Source: Acidobacteriaceae bacterium (lineage in GTDB: Bacteria > Acidobacteriota > Terriglobia > Terriglobales > Acidobacteriaceae). From it: DNA of 8,356 nt. Position 1 is the first letter of the stretch, and every line of letters begins with the position of its first letter. Shown piece after piece: positions 1 to 5,825 of the stretch. The notes below the pieces were generated by a model, which made no database searches, was not told the origin of the DNA, and saw only the letters and a list, made by a program, of their open reading frames with translations. A program made the position numbers and the translations under genes. The stretch covers positions 351 through 8,706 of the forward strand of contig PMWR01000629.1 of assembly GCA_003166055.1 (NCBI GenBank). The letters run 5' to 3'.

Positions 1-161
1 TTTAGAAACCCCTCCGCGCCTTCCTTCATAGCTCCGGCAATCTTTTGCAAGACGGCCGTGCCGGTGTCTGCGCCAATAACCTGACGCGTAAACAAAAACG
101 AGACAAAAAGCGAAAGTGCGCTCACGGTCAGAAAAAACTCCACCCAATTGGTTACAGTCAC
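1..161 (-). CDS. hppA: Membrane-bound ion-translocating pyrophosphatase, N-terminal fragment
   Basis: This is the first 53 codons of a gene running off the left edge of the window. Reading the minus strand from GTG at 161 gives MTVTNWVEFFLTVSALSLFV..., a first transmembrane helix, then a segment with DTGTAVLQKIAGAMKEGAEGFL. That segment matches the family's conserved region after helix 1 (a D/P-TGT motif, then an amphipathic 'I..AI.EGA.A(Y/F)L' helix). The family hydrolyses pyrophosphate and pumps H+ or Na+ across the cytoplasmic membrane; full-length members are about 650-800 residues. The ion specificity and K+ dependence are decided by residues outside the window. GTG 161 is chosen because GGGAGG lies four bases upstream; the nearby ATG is out of frame and meets a stop at once. 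The gene is divergent from the HTH-Mop gene. The call is firm for the family although only the N terminus is seen. Confidence 0.87.
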   Translation of the reverse strand, partial: MTVTNWVEFFLTVSALSLFVSFLFTRQVIGADTGTAVLQKIAGAMKEGAEGFL

Positions 162-248
162 ATGTCCTCCCAGAATATGGTTTGAGACCGTGGCACCACC
201 GGCCCCGCAATTTGCGACCCCTCAAACATCCGGGGAAAAGTCACCGGA

Positions 249-277
249 AGCCTATCATCCGCGTACCCCGCTGTCGA
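249..277 (-). promoter_or_regulatory. Candidate sigma-70 promoter of hppA
   Basis: On the minus strand there is a TCGACA box (277-272, five of six matches to TTGACA), a 17-base spacer and TAGGCT (254-249, three of six matches to TATAAT). This would give an hppA leader of about 80 bases. The -10 is poor, so the call depends on the -35 and the spacing. The palindrome at 278-291 abuts the -35, the usual place for an activator. Confidence 0.35.
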
Positions 278-291
278 GTGATTGCAGTCAC
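278..291. promoter_or_regulatory. Imperfect palindrome GTGATTGCAGTCAC, possible operator
   Basis: Twelve of the 14 bases are symmetric (GTGA..GCAG..TCAC read against its complement). It lies in the divergent region between hppA and the HTH-Mop gene, directly upstream of the proposed hppA -35 and about 90 bases before the HTH-Mop start. The sequence shows the symmetry; a regulator binding here is inference. No known consensus is assigned. Confidence 0.3.
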
Positions 292-343
292 AGGGTCCCG
301 TGAACCCTTTTTCCATGCGCCGCGCGCCTCCGCGAGCGAACCG

Positions 344-354
344 TGTACAGTACA
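344..354. promoter_or_regulatory. Palindrome TGTACAGTACA before the HTH-Mop start
   Basis: The arms TGTAC and GTACA are perfectly complementary around one central A, ending 24 bases before ATG 379. TACAGT within it could also serve as a weak -10. A site of this kind next to a DNA-binding protein gene could be an autoregulatory operator, but there is no second copy in the window to support that. Confidence 0.25.
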
Positions 355-378
355 GGCCAGGGAGATTCGCCCCGCTCC

Positions 379-783
379 ATGACCTCTTCCACGACCCCTT
401 CCGCCCTTCTCACACCCCGCCAGGCGGCGGAAAAACTCGGCATCAGCTACCCCGTGCTCAAGCACTGGATCCTTGCCGGGCGCATCCGCACCATCAAAAC
501 CCCGGGCGGCCATCACCGCGTTCCCCTCGAGGCGCTAGCCGAGTTCCTGCCGCCCGCCGCGGCCAGCCCCGGCTCCGCCCGCATCAGCGGACGCAACCAG
601 TTGCCCGGCACCGTGGTCGAAGTCACCATCGACGGCCTGCTGGCCAAGGTCGTGCTCGCCGTTGGGAACCAACGCGTCACAGCCATCATTACCGCCGACG
701 CCGTCCGCGAACTGGCCCTCAAACCCGGCGACTCCGCCCTGGCCCTTATCAAGGCCACTGAAGTCATGATCGGCCGCCCGTAG
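379..783 (+). CDS. HTH (excisionase/MerR-type) protein with a single Mop/TOBE molybdate-binding domain
   Basis: The 134-residue product has two domains. Residues about 11-57 (LTPRQAAEKLGISYPVLKHW onward, with the 'GRI...TPGGHHRVP' wing) form an HTH_17/MerR-like DNA-binding unit. Residues about 69-133 form a Mop domain: SGRNQLPGTVVEV, a V-LAVGNQRVTAIIT strand pair, ELALKPGD, ALIKATEVMIG. Mop domains bind molybdate or tungstate oxyanions as oligomers, so the protein may be a molybdate-responsive regulator or a metal-storage protein with DNA contact. This is analogous to ModE, but with a different HTH and one Mop unit instead of two. ATG 379 is chosen over GTG 343: the extra 12 residues look unstructured and an AGGGAG lies 14 bases before the ATG, although that spacing is long. 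No mod transporter or molybdoenzyme gene is visible nearby. Its domains are clear; its target is unknown. Confidence 0.85.
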   Translation: MTSSTTPSALLTPRQAAEKLGISYPVLKHWILAGRIRTIKTPGGHHRVPLEALAEFLPPAAASPGSARISGRNQLPGTVVEVTIDGLLAKVVLAVGNQRVTAIITADAVRELALKPGDSALALIKATEVMIGRP

Positions 784-866
784 CCCCAAACGGCGAAGCC
801 ACTCCAAAAATACCTGCCTCAAATTCCGACGCCGGGGTCCCTGCGCCAAATTGGGAAAAATTCGTT

Positions 867-894
867 TTGTATTCTCAATATTTTTTGATATATT
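867..894 (+). promoter_or_regulatory. Sigma-70-like promoter of the beta-barrel gene
   Basis: TTGTAT (867-872) and TATATT (889-894) are separated by 16 bases inside a strikingly AT-rich stretch (about 860-915) in otherwise GC-rich DNA. Transcription would start near 901, giving a leader of about 60 bases before the TTG at 962. The rest of the 784-961 gap shows nothing beyond a short CCAAATTGG palindrome at 846-854. Confidence 0.5.
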
Positions 895-950
895 CGCATC
901 AATTCATACTGAATCGTAGAGAACCTACTCTAAATCTTCCAACCGATACG

Positions 951-955
951 AGGAG
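951..955 (+). promoter_or_regulatory. Shine-Dalgarno AGGAG deciding a TTG start
   Basis: AGGAG sits six bases before TTG 962. It is the best-placed ribosome-binding site upstream of the beta-barrel frame and supports the TTG start. A second strong site, GGAGG followed by ATG 1134, lies further in but leads into a different frame (see the finding on the N terminus). Confidence 0.55.
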
Positions 956-961
956 AAACCC

Positions 962-1996
962 TTGAAATTCCCCACCATCCCACTCTCTCTCGCCCTTTTG
1001 ACGCCCTCCTCCACCGTTCCCCTCACTGGTTTAATCGCCGGCGTGCAAGCCCGCGCCACGGTAGCACAGAACCTGCGGACACATCGGGTTACACGGCTAA
1101 TGCAGTGTCTCAAGCATTTTTGTATTGGAGGAAATGCGAACAAAGCGAAGTCGGTTCTTAGGGCCGCGATTCTCTTCCTCTCGGCGGTTCCTTTCTCCTG
1201 TTCGACGCTGGCGTTCGGGCAAGATGGATATTTCTCGAACTGGTTTAATCGGGTGGACAAGACCCAGAGCGAACAGCCGCACTGGATGACACCGGTTGCG
1301 ACCACGACACCGCGCCTCGAAGAAGAATTTCGTTACGATCAGGACTGGTTGCAGCATGTCGATGGATACACGTGGAACGAATACGACGGAGCAAAGGGCT
1401 TGGAGCTGATCCCCTGGTACAAGACAGAGCTGATCATCCAGACTCCTCCGTATTACAACTACGGCGGCGACCCGAGCGAAACGAACGGGTCGGGCGATAT
1501 TGCATTCCTGGTCAAGTACCGCATCCTCTCCAGAAACGAACAGCACGGGAATTACATCCTGACGGCGTTTCTGGGCTGGAGCATCCCCACCGGAACCTAT
1601 TCGAACGGCCAGGTGACGGGGGCCAATTCGGCGACGATTACGCCGACCGTTGCGTATGGCAAGGGCTACGGCAACTTCGATGTCCAGGGAACCTTCGGTG
1701 TCCAGAATCCCACGACCAACGAACTTGTCAATGGGAGGAACTACCTCTGGAATAACACCCTGCAATACCGCGTGGTGAAGAAGCTCTGGCCGGAGATCGA
1801 ATTCAACACCACGCACTATCAGGATGGAGAGCACGCCGGAAAGGCGCTGAACTATATCACTCCGGGAATTGTGGCCGGACGATTCATGCTGACGAAAAGA
1901 GTTGGCATGTCGATCGGCGGCGGCTTCCAGATCGCAACGACTCAGTTCTACCGCAACAACCACAACGGGATCTTTACCATCCGCTTCCCGTTCTAA
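962..1996 (+). CDS. Putative outer-membrane beta-barrel protein (phenol MetA-pathway-like transporter family)
   Basis: Translation from TTG 962 gives 344 residues. A signal-peptide-like stretch (K61-A-K, hydrophobic 65-79, then STLAFG|QDG near residue 86) precedes a mature domain rich in alternating aromatic and polar strands. Examples are GSGDIAFLVKYRIL (177-190), YILTAFLGWSIPTGTYSNG, ATITPTVAYGKGYGNFDVQG, LQYRVVKKLWPEIEFNTTHY, RVGMSIGGGFQIATTQF and a terminal IFTIRFPF. The closing phenylalanine is the usual BAM recognition signal, and 'GDI.. .KYR' resembles the Phenol_MetA_deg/transporter-like barrels. A passive channel or porin-like role is inferred; the substrate is unknown. The N terminus is abnormal: residues 1-60 hold an additional hydrophobic stretch (PLSLALL...LTGLIAGVQARA) ahead of the apparent signal peptide, and in-frame Met47 (ATG 1100) lacks a ribosome-binding site. 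The true start is uncertain; the C-terminal two thirds is secure. Confidence 0.74.
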   Translation: MKFPTIPLSLALLTPSSTVPLTGLIAGVQARATVAQNLRTHRVTRLMQCLKHFCIGGNANKAKSVLRAAILFLSAVPFSCSTLAFGQDGYFSNWFNRVDKTQSEQPHWMTPVATTTPRLEEEFRYDQDWLQHVDGYTWNEYDGAKGLELIPWYKTELIIQTPPYYNYGGDPSETNGSGDIAFLVKYRILSRNEQHGNYILTAFLGWSIPTGTYSNGQVTGANSATITPTVAYGKGYGNFDVQGTFGVQNPTTNELVNGRNYLWNNTLQYRVVKKLWPEIEFNTTHYQDGEHAGKALNYITPGIVAGRFMLTKRVGMSIGGGFQIATTQFYRNNHNGIFTIRFPF

Positions 1997-2003
1997 GGCA
2001 AGC

Positions 2004-2043
2004 ATAGGGACCCGGGATCAGCGCCGAGATCCCTATTCCCTAT
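2004..2043. terminator. Two-tier hairpin between convergent genes
   Basis: The outer arms ATAGGGA (2004-2010) and TCCCTAT (2037-2043) enclose inner arms GGGATC (2014-2019) and GATCCC (2028-2033) with an eight-base loop. It occupies the 55-base gap between two converging stops (1996 and 2052), the expected site for a bidirectional terminator. It has no clear T-tract on either side, so factor-independent termination is not assured. The right arm contains a tandem CCCTATT repeat (2031-2044). Confidence 0.4.
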
Positions 2044-2051
2044 TCCCCGCT

Positions 2052-3674
2052 TCACTCCACCGGGATATCGATCTTGTCGCCGGGGAGCGCGACCTTCAGG
2101 TTCTCGGTGTCCGGATTGCGCACCCGTCCCCCGGGCAGAGGATGCAGCTTGAAAAGCACCAGCACGTTCCGGTCAGGATCGTCGAAAGCCGGAAATCTCG
2201 CAACCTGTTCCACAGAATTTCGGTTGTGCAGGTCTTCCAATGTACCGGGATCGAGGTCGTTCCACGTGGCATACCATCCCGGCCGATACGCCGCCAGCTT
2301 CGAAGCCAGGTCCTGAGTGCCAAAATCGTCGCACAGAGTTGGCAGGTGACTGATCAGCGTGATCTCGTCGCCGCTGATGGACACCAGCAGCCGCTTGCCG
2401 TTGGGATGCCCGTCGATATACCGCGTCAGCCGATCGGCAGCATTCACAAACGTGTACTTTGGATGAGCCGCGAAGTTCACCGTCTTCACTCCGTTGAAGC
2501 CAGAGGTGACAACCGCCGCCGCGATCACCGCCCAGCCGCTCCACCGCATCCAAAGCGCGCGATCCGGTGCTTTGGCTCCCAGCAGCGCCCCCTCATCAGC
2601 CATCGCTGTTTCGCCGAGCAGCGCCCCCGCCCCTTGCGCCACCACAAAGAAGGCGAAAAACGCCACCACCGCGAAGTAGCGGGGCTGCGGATGGTTCTGA
2701 ATCGTCATGAAGGAAATGTAGCCGCTTACCGCGAGCACCGAGGCGCCAAACACCGGGTCCACCAGCAGTCGAAGGCCAGGCTTGCTGCGCCAAAACACTA
2801 CCGCTCCCACCACCACCAGTCCGGCAACCGGAATCAGAATGTGGTCCACCCACAGGCCGCCATGAAACGACCACCACAAGCTCGGCAGCGGCCAGTAAAA
2901 CTCCGGCGGCTTGTCGTATTTGTTCACAATGAAGAGGTATTTGTAGTCGGGCAGCAAACCAAAACCCGTGACCAGCGCCAACCAGGCGCCAAACAGAACC
3001 GCCGAAACGCCCGCCGCCGTGATCGCGCAACGCAGCGCCAGCTTCCGCTCGTGCCACAACGGCAGCACCAGCGCCCAGCCCAGCGCCGGCAGCAGAAAAA
3101 TGGCCGTGGTCTTGCTGAGCATCATCAGCGTGAAGAGCACACCTATCCACGCTGAAGCCCACACCGGCCTGCGCAGCCTCGGCAGCCTCACCGCCAGGTT
3201 CAGCGCTCCCAGCGTCAGCGTCGTCATCAGCGGCTCCAGAATCGCCAACCGGCTGAAGCAGTAGAGGAACGGGCTGGTCACCACCAGCGTCACCGCCAGC
3301 AGCGCCGTCCAGCGTGTCCCCGTCGCCCGCAGCAGCAGGTAACTTAACAACAGATTGGCAAAGAAGAATGCGACCGCCAACCCCCGCGCCGCTTCCACCG
3401 TCACCCCGGTAACCCAGAACAGCACCCACTCCAGAAACGGCCACACCGGCAGCGCCGCAGCGGGATTGAAGTCCCCCGGCATATACCAGTTGCCGAACAG
3501 GTGGGCGCGGATCGCGGCGTTCCCATACCAGCCCTCATCGGTGTACTTGGCCCAGTCGCAATACCACTCCGAATGGTTGGGAAAATCGGCGCTGAGATGC
3601 AGCGCGTGCAGAGCCGCGAACCCGCCGATCAGCACCAGCCAGATCGCGTAAAGCCATCGCTTGGACGACATCAT
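2052..3674 (-). CDS. GT39/ArnT-like polytopic membrane glycosyltransferase
   Basis: The 540-residue protein has the GT-C layout. A first membrane helix (about 8-27) is followed by a periplasmic loop with acidic YTDEGWYGNA (44-53), the position of the catalytic/metal Asp of PMT_2 enzymes. Then come many helices, with FSRLAILEP (140-148) after helix 3 or 4, TLMMLSKTTA (182-191) and HPQPRYFAVV (328-337), ending in a soluble C-terminal domain of about 120 residues (about 425-540). GT39/ArnT enzymes move a sugar from a polyprenyl-phosphate carrier onto lipid A, protein or another acceptor on the outer face of the inner membrane. The acceptor cannot be told here, and no polyprenyl-phosphate sugar synthase gene is adjacent. 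ATG 3674 is the first of two tandem ATGs; GGAG lies about 11 bases upstream, which is somewhat far. The AT-rich palindrome at 3699-3714 is in the leader. The protein is full length, with no frameshift seen. Confidence 0.87.
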   Translation of the reverse strand: MMSSKRWLYAIWLVLIGGFAALHALHLSADFPNHSEWYCDWAKYTDEGWYGNAAIRAHLFGNWYMPGDFNPAAALPVWPFLEWVLFWVTGVTVEAARGLAVAFFFANLLLSYLLLRATGTRWTALLAVTLVVTSPFLYCFSRLAILEPLMTTLTLGALNLAVRLPRLRRPVWASAWIGVLFTLMMLSKTTAIFLLPALGWALVLPLWHERKLALRCAITAAGVSAVLFGAWLALVTGFGLLPDYKYLFIVNKYDKPPEFYWPLPSLWWSFHGGLWVDHILIPVAGLVVVGAVVFWRSKPGLRLLVDPVFGASVLAVSGYISFMTIQNHPQPRYFAVVAFFAFFVVAQGAGALLGETAMADEGALLGAKAPDRALWMRWSGWAVIAAAVVTSGFNGVKTVNFAAHPKYTFVNAADRLTRYIDGHPNGKRLLVSISGDEITLISHLPTLCDDFGTQDLASKLAAYRPGWYATWNDLDPGTLEDLHNRNSVEQVARFPAFDDPDRNVLVLFKLHPLPGGRVRNPDTENLKVALPGDKIDIPVE

Positions 3675-3698
3675 CAGTGCCGCTTCTCCGCATAATAA

Positions 3699-3714
3699 GT
3701 AAATCTACATTTAC
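3699..3714. promoter_or_regulatory. Perfect palindrome GTAAAT-CTAC-ATTTAC upstream of the glycosyltransferase
   Basis: Six-base perfect arms with a four-base centre begin 25 bases before the glycosyltransferase ATG. It is AT-rich in a GC-rich region and lies between a TATACT box (minus strand, 3738-3733) and the start codon; an alternative TATTAT (3697-3692) overlaps its edge. The position suits a repressor operator. The DNA-binding family is not identified. As RNA it would form only a weak six-pair hairpin. Confidence 0.4.
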
Positions 3715-3732
3715 GTCTGCAGGATTACTCCG

Positions 3733-3738
3733 AGTATA
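3733..3738 (-). promoter_or_regulatory. Candidate -10 box of the glycosyltransferase
   Basis: TATACT on the minus strand is five of six matches to TATAAT. At 17-18 bases upstream the -35 region (ACCGCC/AACCGC) is poor, so this would be a weak or activator-dependent promoter giving a leader of about 55 bases that includes the 3699-3714 palindrome. Confidence 0.3.
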
Positions 3739-3775
3739 ACCCGCTGCCGAATTCGGGCGGTTCGACGCGTCTGGT

Positions 3776-3797
3776 CAACCCACAAAACATGGGGTTG
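3776..3797. repeat. Inverted repeat CAACCC / GGGTTG
   Basis: Six-base perfect arms (3776-3781 and 3792-3797) flank a ten-base loop, followed by GGGGTGAACC. It lies about 85 bases past the permease stop on the minus strand. It could be part of a terminator region or a copy of a dispersed intergenic repeat; only one copy is in the window, so this cannot be decided. Confidence 0.3.
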
Positions 3798-3826
3798 GGG
3801 TGAACCTCTTGGGTGAGAATTGAGAC

Positions 3827-3872
3827 GTTAGCCGGCTGCCAGTCGACATGCACCCCGCGCAGCGCCGCTAAC
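3827..3872 (-). terminator. Long hairpin just after the permease stop
   Basis: GTTAGC (3827-3832) pairs with GCTAAC (3867-3872), and inside it GCTGC (3835-3839) pairs with GCAGC (3859-3863). A small internal loop separates the two stems and the apical loop is 19 bases containing GTCGAC. It begins ten bases after the permease stop on the minus strand. The bases after it (TCTCAATTCTC) are only moderately T-rich, so it may be a terminator or an mRNA 3'-end stabiliser. Confidence 0.35.
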
Positions 3873-3882
3873 TCCGCTCGGC

Positions 3883-4986
3883 CTACTCGTACGCCAGCGC
3901 GTCGATCGGATCCTTGCGCGCCGCCATCCACGCCGGGTACAGCGCTCCAAACAGCGCCCCCACAAAAGCAATTCCCGCTCCCCGCGCCACCCACAACCCG
4001 GTCACTTCGAAGTGCTGCATCGGAAACACGTGCACCATCAGCACCTTCACCCCGAACGTGCCCGCAATTCCCAGCGCCACCCCGGCCAGCGCCAACACCG
4101 CCGTCTCGCGCAGGATCACGTCCACAATCGTCAGCTTCGATGCGCCCATCGATTTCAGAATGCCGATCTCGCGCGTCCGCTCCAGAACCGCCGTGTACAT
4201 CGCCTGAAAGATCGCCAGAAACCCCACCACGACCGCGATGAATGTGACCACTTCGAGCGCGATATTGAAGCCGGGAATCCTGTCCGGCGTCATCTCCTCC
4301 AGCCACGAATCCACCGTCTCTACCGGGTATTCCTCCAGCCCGCGCGTGGCGTGAATCTCCTGGATCACCAGGTTATCGTTGGCCGGATCGTCCACTTTGA
4401 TAAAGAACTGCGACGCCTTGCCTTCGGCATCTGTAATCTGGTCCATCGTGTCCAGCGGCATCAGTTTGCGCCCGCCCTTGCCGTGCTCCACAATCCCCGA
4501 GATACGGAACGGGTGGCCCAGAATCTGAATCGTGTCCCCCACGTGGTAGCCCTTGTCCGAGCCGGCAAACACGTCGTCTACCATCACGTCGTTTGGTCCG
4601 GTGAACGGCCCGCCTGCTACAAAGACGAACGGCTTGAGCGCGTTGAAACTGGGATAGTCAATCCCATACAGAATCTCGATTTTGCCGGCGGTATTCAGCT
4701 TCTGATTCACCGGGGAAGCCTCAACCACATGCGGCAATTTGCGCAGCACGTCCACAATCTTTACCGGCATCGGCGCGCCGCTCATCCCCGCCATGATGCT
4801 CGAACCCGGCGGCCGCACCATCAGGTCCGCGCCAATCCCGTTGGTGCGCTGCTTGGTGTCGTTCAGCATCCCCATGAAGATGCCCGCGATCGACAGGATC
4901 ATGATGACTTCGATGGCCACCGCCAGCACGCTGATGATGGACCGCACCGGCCGGTGCACCAGATTGGCAAAGATGAGCTTATTCAT
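3883..4986 (-). CDS. MacB/FtsX-family ABC transporter permease
   Basis: The 367-residue product has the four-helix MacB/FtsX plan. TM1 lies at about 18-40. A large periplasmic MacB_PCD-type domain (about 41-240) starts with GIGADLMVRPPGSS and includes VMVDDVFAGS and VGDTIQILGHPFRISGIV. TM2 is at about 242-263, a cytoplasmic ERTREIGILKSMGAS (269-283) forms the conserved segment that contacts the ATPase, TM3 is at about 289-318 and TM4 at about 329-352, ending in YPAWMAARKDPIDALAYE. Such permeases couple cytoplasmic ATP hydrolysis to periplasmic motion (export of lipids, peptides or macrolides, or release of lipoproteins). The substrate is unknown. No ATPase or MacA-like adaptor gene adjoins it in the window. 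ATG 4986 is preferred: translation begins MNKLIFANLVHRPVRS, the expected cytoplasmic lead into TM1. A TTG at 5013 would add nine residues but has no ribosome-binding site. Confidence 0.85.
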   Translation of the reverse strand: MNKLIFANLVHRPVRSIISVLAVAIEVIMILSIAGIFMGMLNDTKQRTNGIGADLMVRPPGSSIMAGMSGAPMPVKIVDVLRKLPHVVEASPVNQKLNTAGKIEILYGIDYPSFNALKPFVFVAGGPFTGPNDVMVDDVFAGSDKGYHVGDTIQILGHPFRISGIVEHGKGGRKLMPLDTMDQITDAEGKASQFFIKVDDPANDNLVIQEIHATRGLEEYPVETVDSWLEEMTPDRIPGFNIALEVVTFIAVVVGFLAIFQAMYTAVLERTREIGILKSMGASKLTIVDVILRETAVLALAGVALGIAGTFGVKVLMVHVFPMQHFEVTGLWVARGAGIAFVGALFGALYPAWMAARKDPIDALAYE

Positions 4987-5173
4987 TTCTCGAACCTGGC
5001 TCCAGGGGATCAAAAATACGCCAAACCGCCCTCGCCTTCAGGGTATCAGCCCAGCCCCAGATCACTTCTCGTGCCTCCAGGTCCGGACGGCGTTGATTAG
5101 TTCATTAATACTGAATTCCCAGCGGGAAACAGCCTCAGATTCATGAAAAGAAAGGGAGAACCTCACAAATTCT

Positions 5174-5202
5174 TTGACTGAAACCCGGCACCGGTTTATC
5201 GT
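5174..5202 (+). promoter_or_regulatory. Sigma-70-like promoter of the RodZ-like gene
   Basis: TTGACT (5174-5179, five of six) and TATCGT (5197-5202, four of six) are separated by exactly 17 bases; the spacer contains the near-palindrome AACCCGGCACCGGTT (5182-5196). Transcription would start near 5209, leaving a leader of about 38 bases that includes the hairpin at 5218-5232. The remainder of the 4987-5246 divergent region shows only a small TTCCC/GGGAA inverted repeat (5116-5128) and no clear minus-strand promoter. Confidence 0.5.
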
Positions 5203-5217
5203 AAAAGTGGAAACTTT

Positions 5218-5232
5218 CGGGTACGTTACCCG
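5218..5232 (+). promoter_or_regulatory. Perfect hairpin CGGGTA-CGT-TACCCG in the leader of the RodZ-like gene
   Basis: Six-base GC-rich arms close a three-base loop, followed by CTTTTC, and it ends 14 bases before ATG 5247. It occupies the space where a ribosome-binding site would be expected, and no Shine-Dalgarno is visible there. It may act as an operator, a weak attenuator or a translational control hairpin. Confidence 0.35.
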
Positions 5233-5246
5233 CTTTTCGGTCACCA

Positions 5247-5750
5247 ATGGGCAACTTTGGCGAAGATCTGCGCATGGAGCGGCTCGCCCGCGGCATTGCG
5301 CTTGAAGATATCACCGCGGTCACCAAAATCAGCCGCCACCACCTGGTTGCGCTGGAGCAGGAGAGTTTTCGCCTTCTTCCCGGCGGCATCCTCAGCAAGG
5401 GCATCGTGCGCGGCTACGCCGACGCGGTGGGCCTCGACCAGCATGCCTGGACCGAGCGCTTCCTCAAAGCCTACAGCGCCTCCGGCCAGATCCTCGATGA
5501 CGACCGCAGTTGGACCGCCTTCGCTTCCAATGTCGGCAAAGCCCGCATCCTGCGCCGCGACGCCGCTGAAATCCGCCTGCGCTGGATCGGCGCCATTCTG
5601 CTGCTGATCGTCATCGCGGGGGCTGCCTTTCTCTCTGTCCGCTACTACGGACTCCGCGCCGGCTGGTGGCCCTCCCTGCTTCCCGTTGAAGAAGCGCGCG
5701 CCGCGGCCCACGCCCTTTATACCCGCATACAATCCTGGTTCAGCCACTAG
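5247..5750 (+). CDS. Short RodZ-like HTH protein with one membrane segment
   Basis: The 167-residue product starts with a HTH_25/RodZ-type domain (about 3-64): GEDLRMERLARGIALEDITA, TKISRHHLVALEQESFRLLPGGILSKGIVRGYADAVGLD. These are the family's landmarks (GE.LR..R...G..L..I...TKI....L.ALE...F..LP...F.KG..R.YA...GLD). A linker of about 45 residues follows, then a basic ILRR and one membrane helix (about 111-131), and only some 36 residues beyond. RodZ links MreB to the cell wall machinery through this HTH and has a larger periplasmic DUF4115 domain, which is absent here, so a RodZ role is uncertain. The protein could be a membrane-tethered regulator. ATG 5247 opens exactly where family members begin, although no Shine-Dalgarno is seen. 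No mreB is adjacent. The nearest downstream gene starts 75 bases later on the same strand. Confidence 0.8.
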   Translation: MGNFGEDLRMERLARGIALEDITAVTKISRHHLVALEQESFRLLPGGILSKGIVRGYADAVGLDQHAWTERFLKAYSASGQILDDDRSWTAFASNVGKARILRRDAAEIRLRWIGAILLLIVIAGAAFLSVRYYGLRAGWWPSLLPVEEARAAAHALYTRIQSWFSH

Positions 5751-5793
5751 GCCGAGACGGCAAGCCCAAGCCAACAATAGACGACATAGGATA

Positions 5794-5799
5794 TATGAT
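5794..5799 (+). promoter_or_regulatory. Possible -10 box of the ATPase-TOPRIM pair
   Basis: TATGAT lies in the AT-richer ATAGGATATATGATGG stretch, 26 bases before the GTG start of the ATPase. The -35 at the right distance (CCAACA) matches only three positions. The pair may alternatively be read through from the RodZ-like gene, 75 bases upstream. Confidence 0.25.
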
Positions 5800-5825
5800 G
5801 GCTGCAAGGTAGGGCGCACAAACAA

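Noticed and set aside
1097..2005. Minus-strand open frame of 302 codons opposite the beta-barrel gene
   Set aside because: The plus strand encodes signal peptide-like and barrel-like sequence with a terminal Phe, while the minus frame shows no family features.
1902..3155. Long plus-strand open frame (417 codons) opposite the glycosyltransferase
   Set aside because: Its translation is rich in Arg, His and Gln with no domain logic, and it lies antisense to a clear GT39 membrane protein whose codon bias explains the open frame.
2596..3444. Gly/Ala-rich minus-strand frame inside the glycosyltransferase
   Set aside because: It is an alternative frame on the same strand with a composition typical of GC-rich shadow frames.
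3725..4306. Gly-rich minus-strand frame spanning the permease 3' end
   Set aside because: It overlaps the real permease frame and its translation is low-complexity Gly/Arg/Asp.
4012..5100. Plus-strand open frame of 362 codons opposite the ABC permease
   Set aside because: It is an Arg/His-rich shadow frame of the permease with no recognisable motif.
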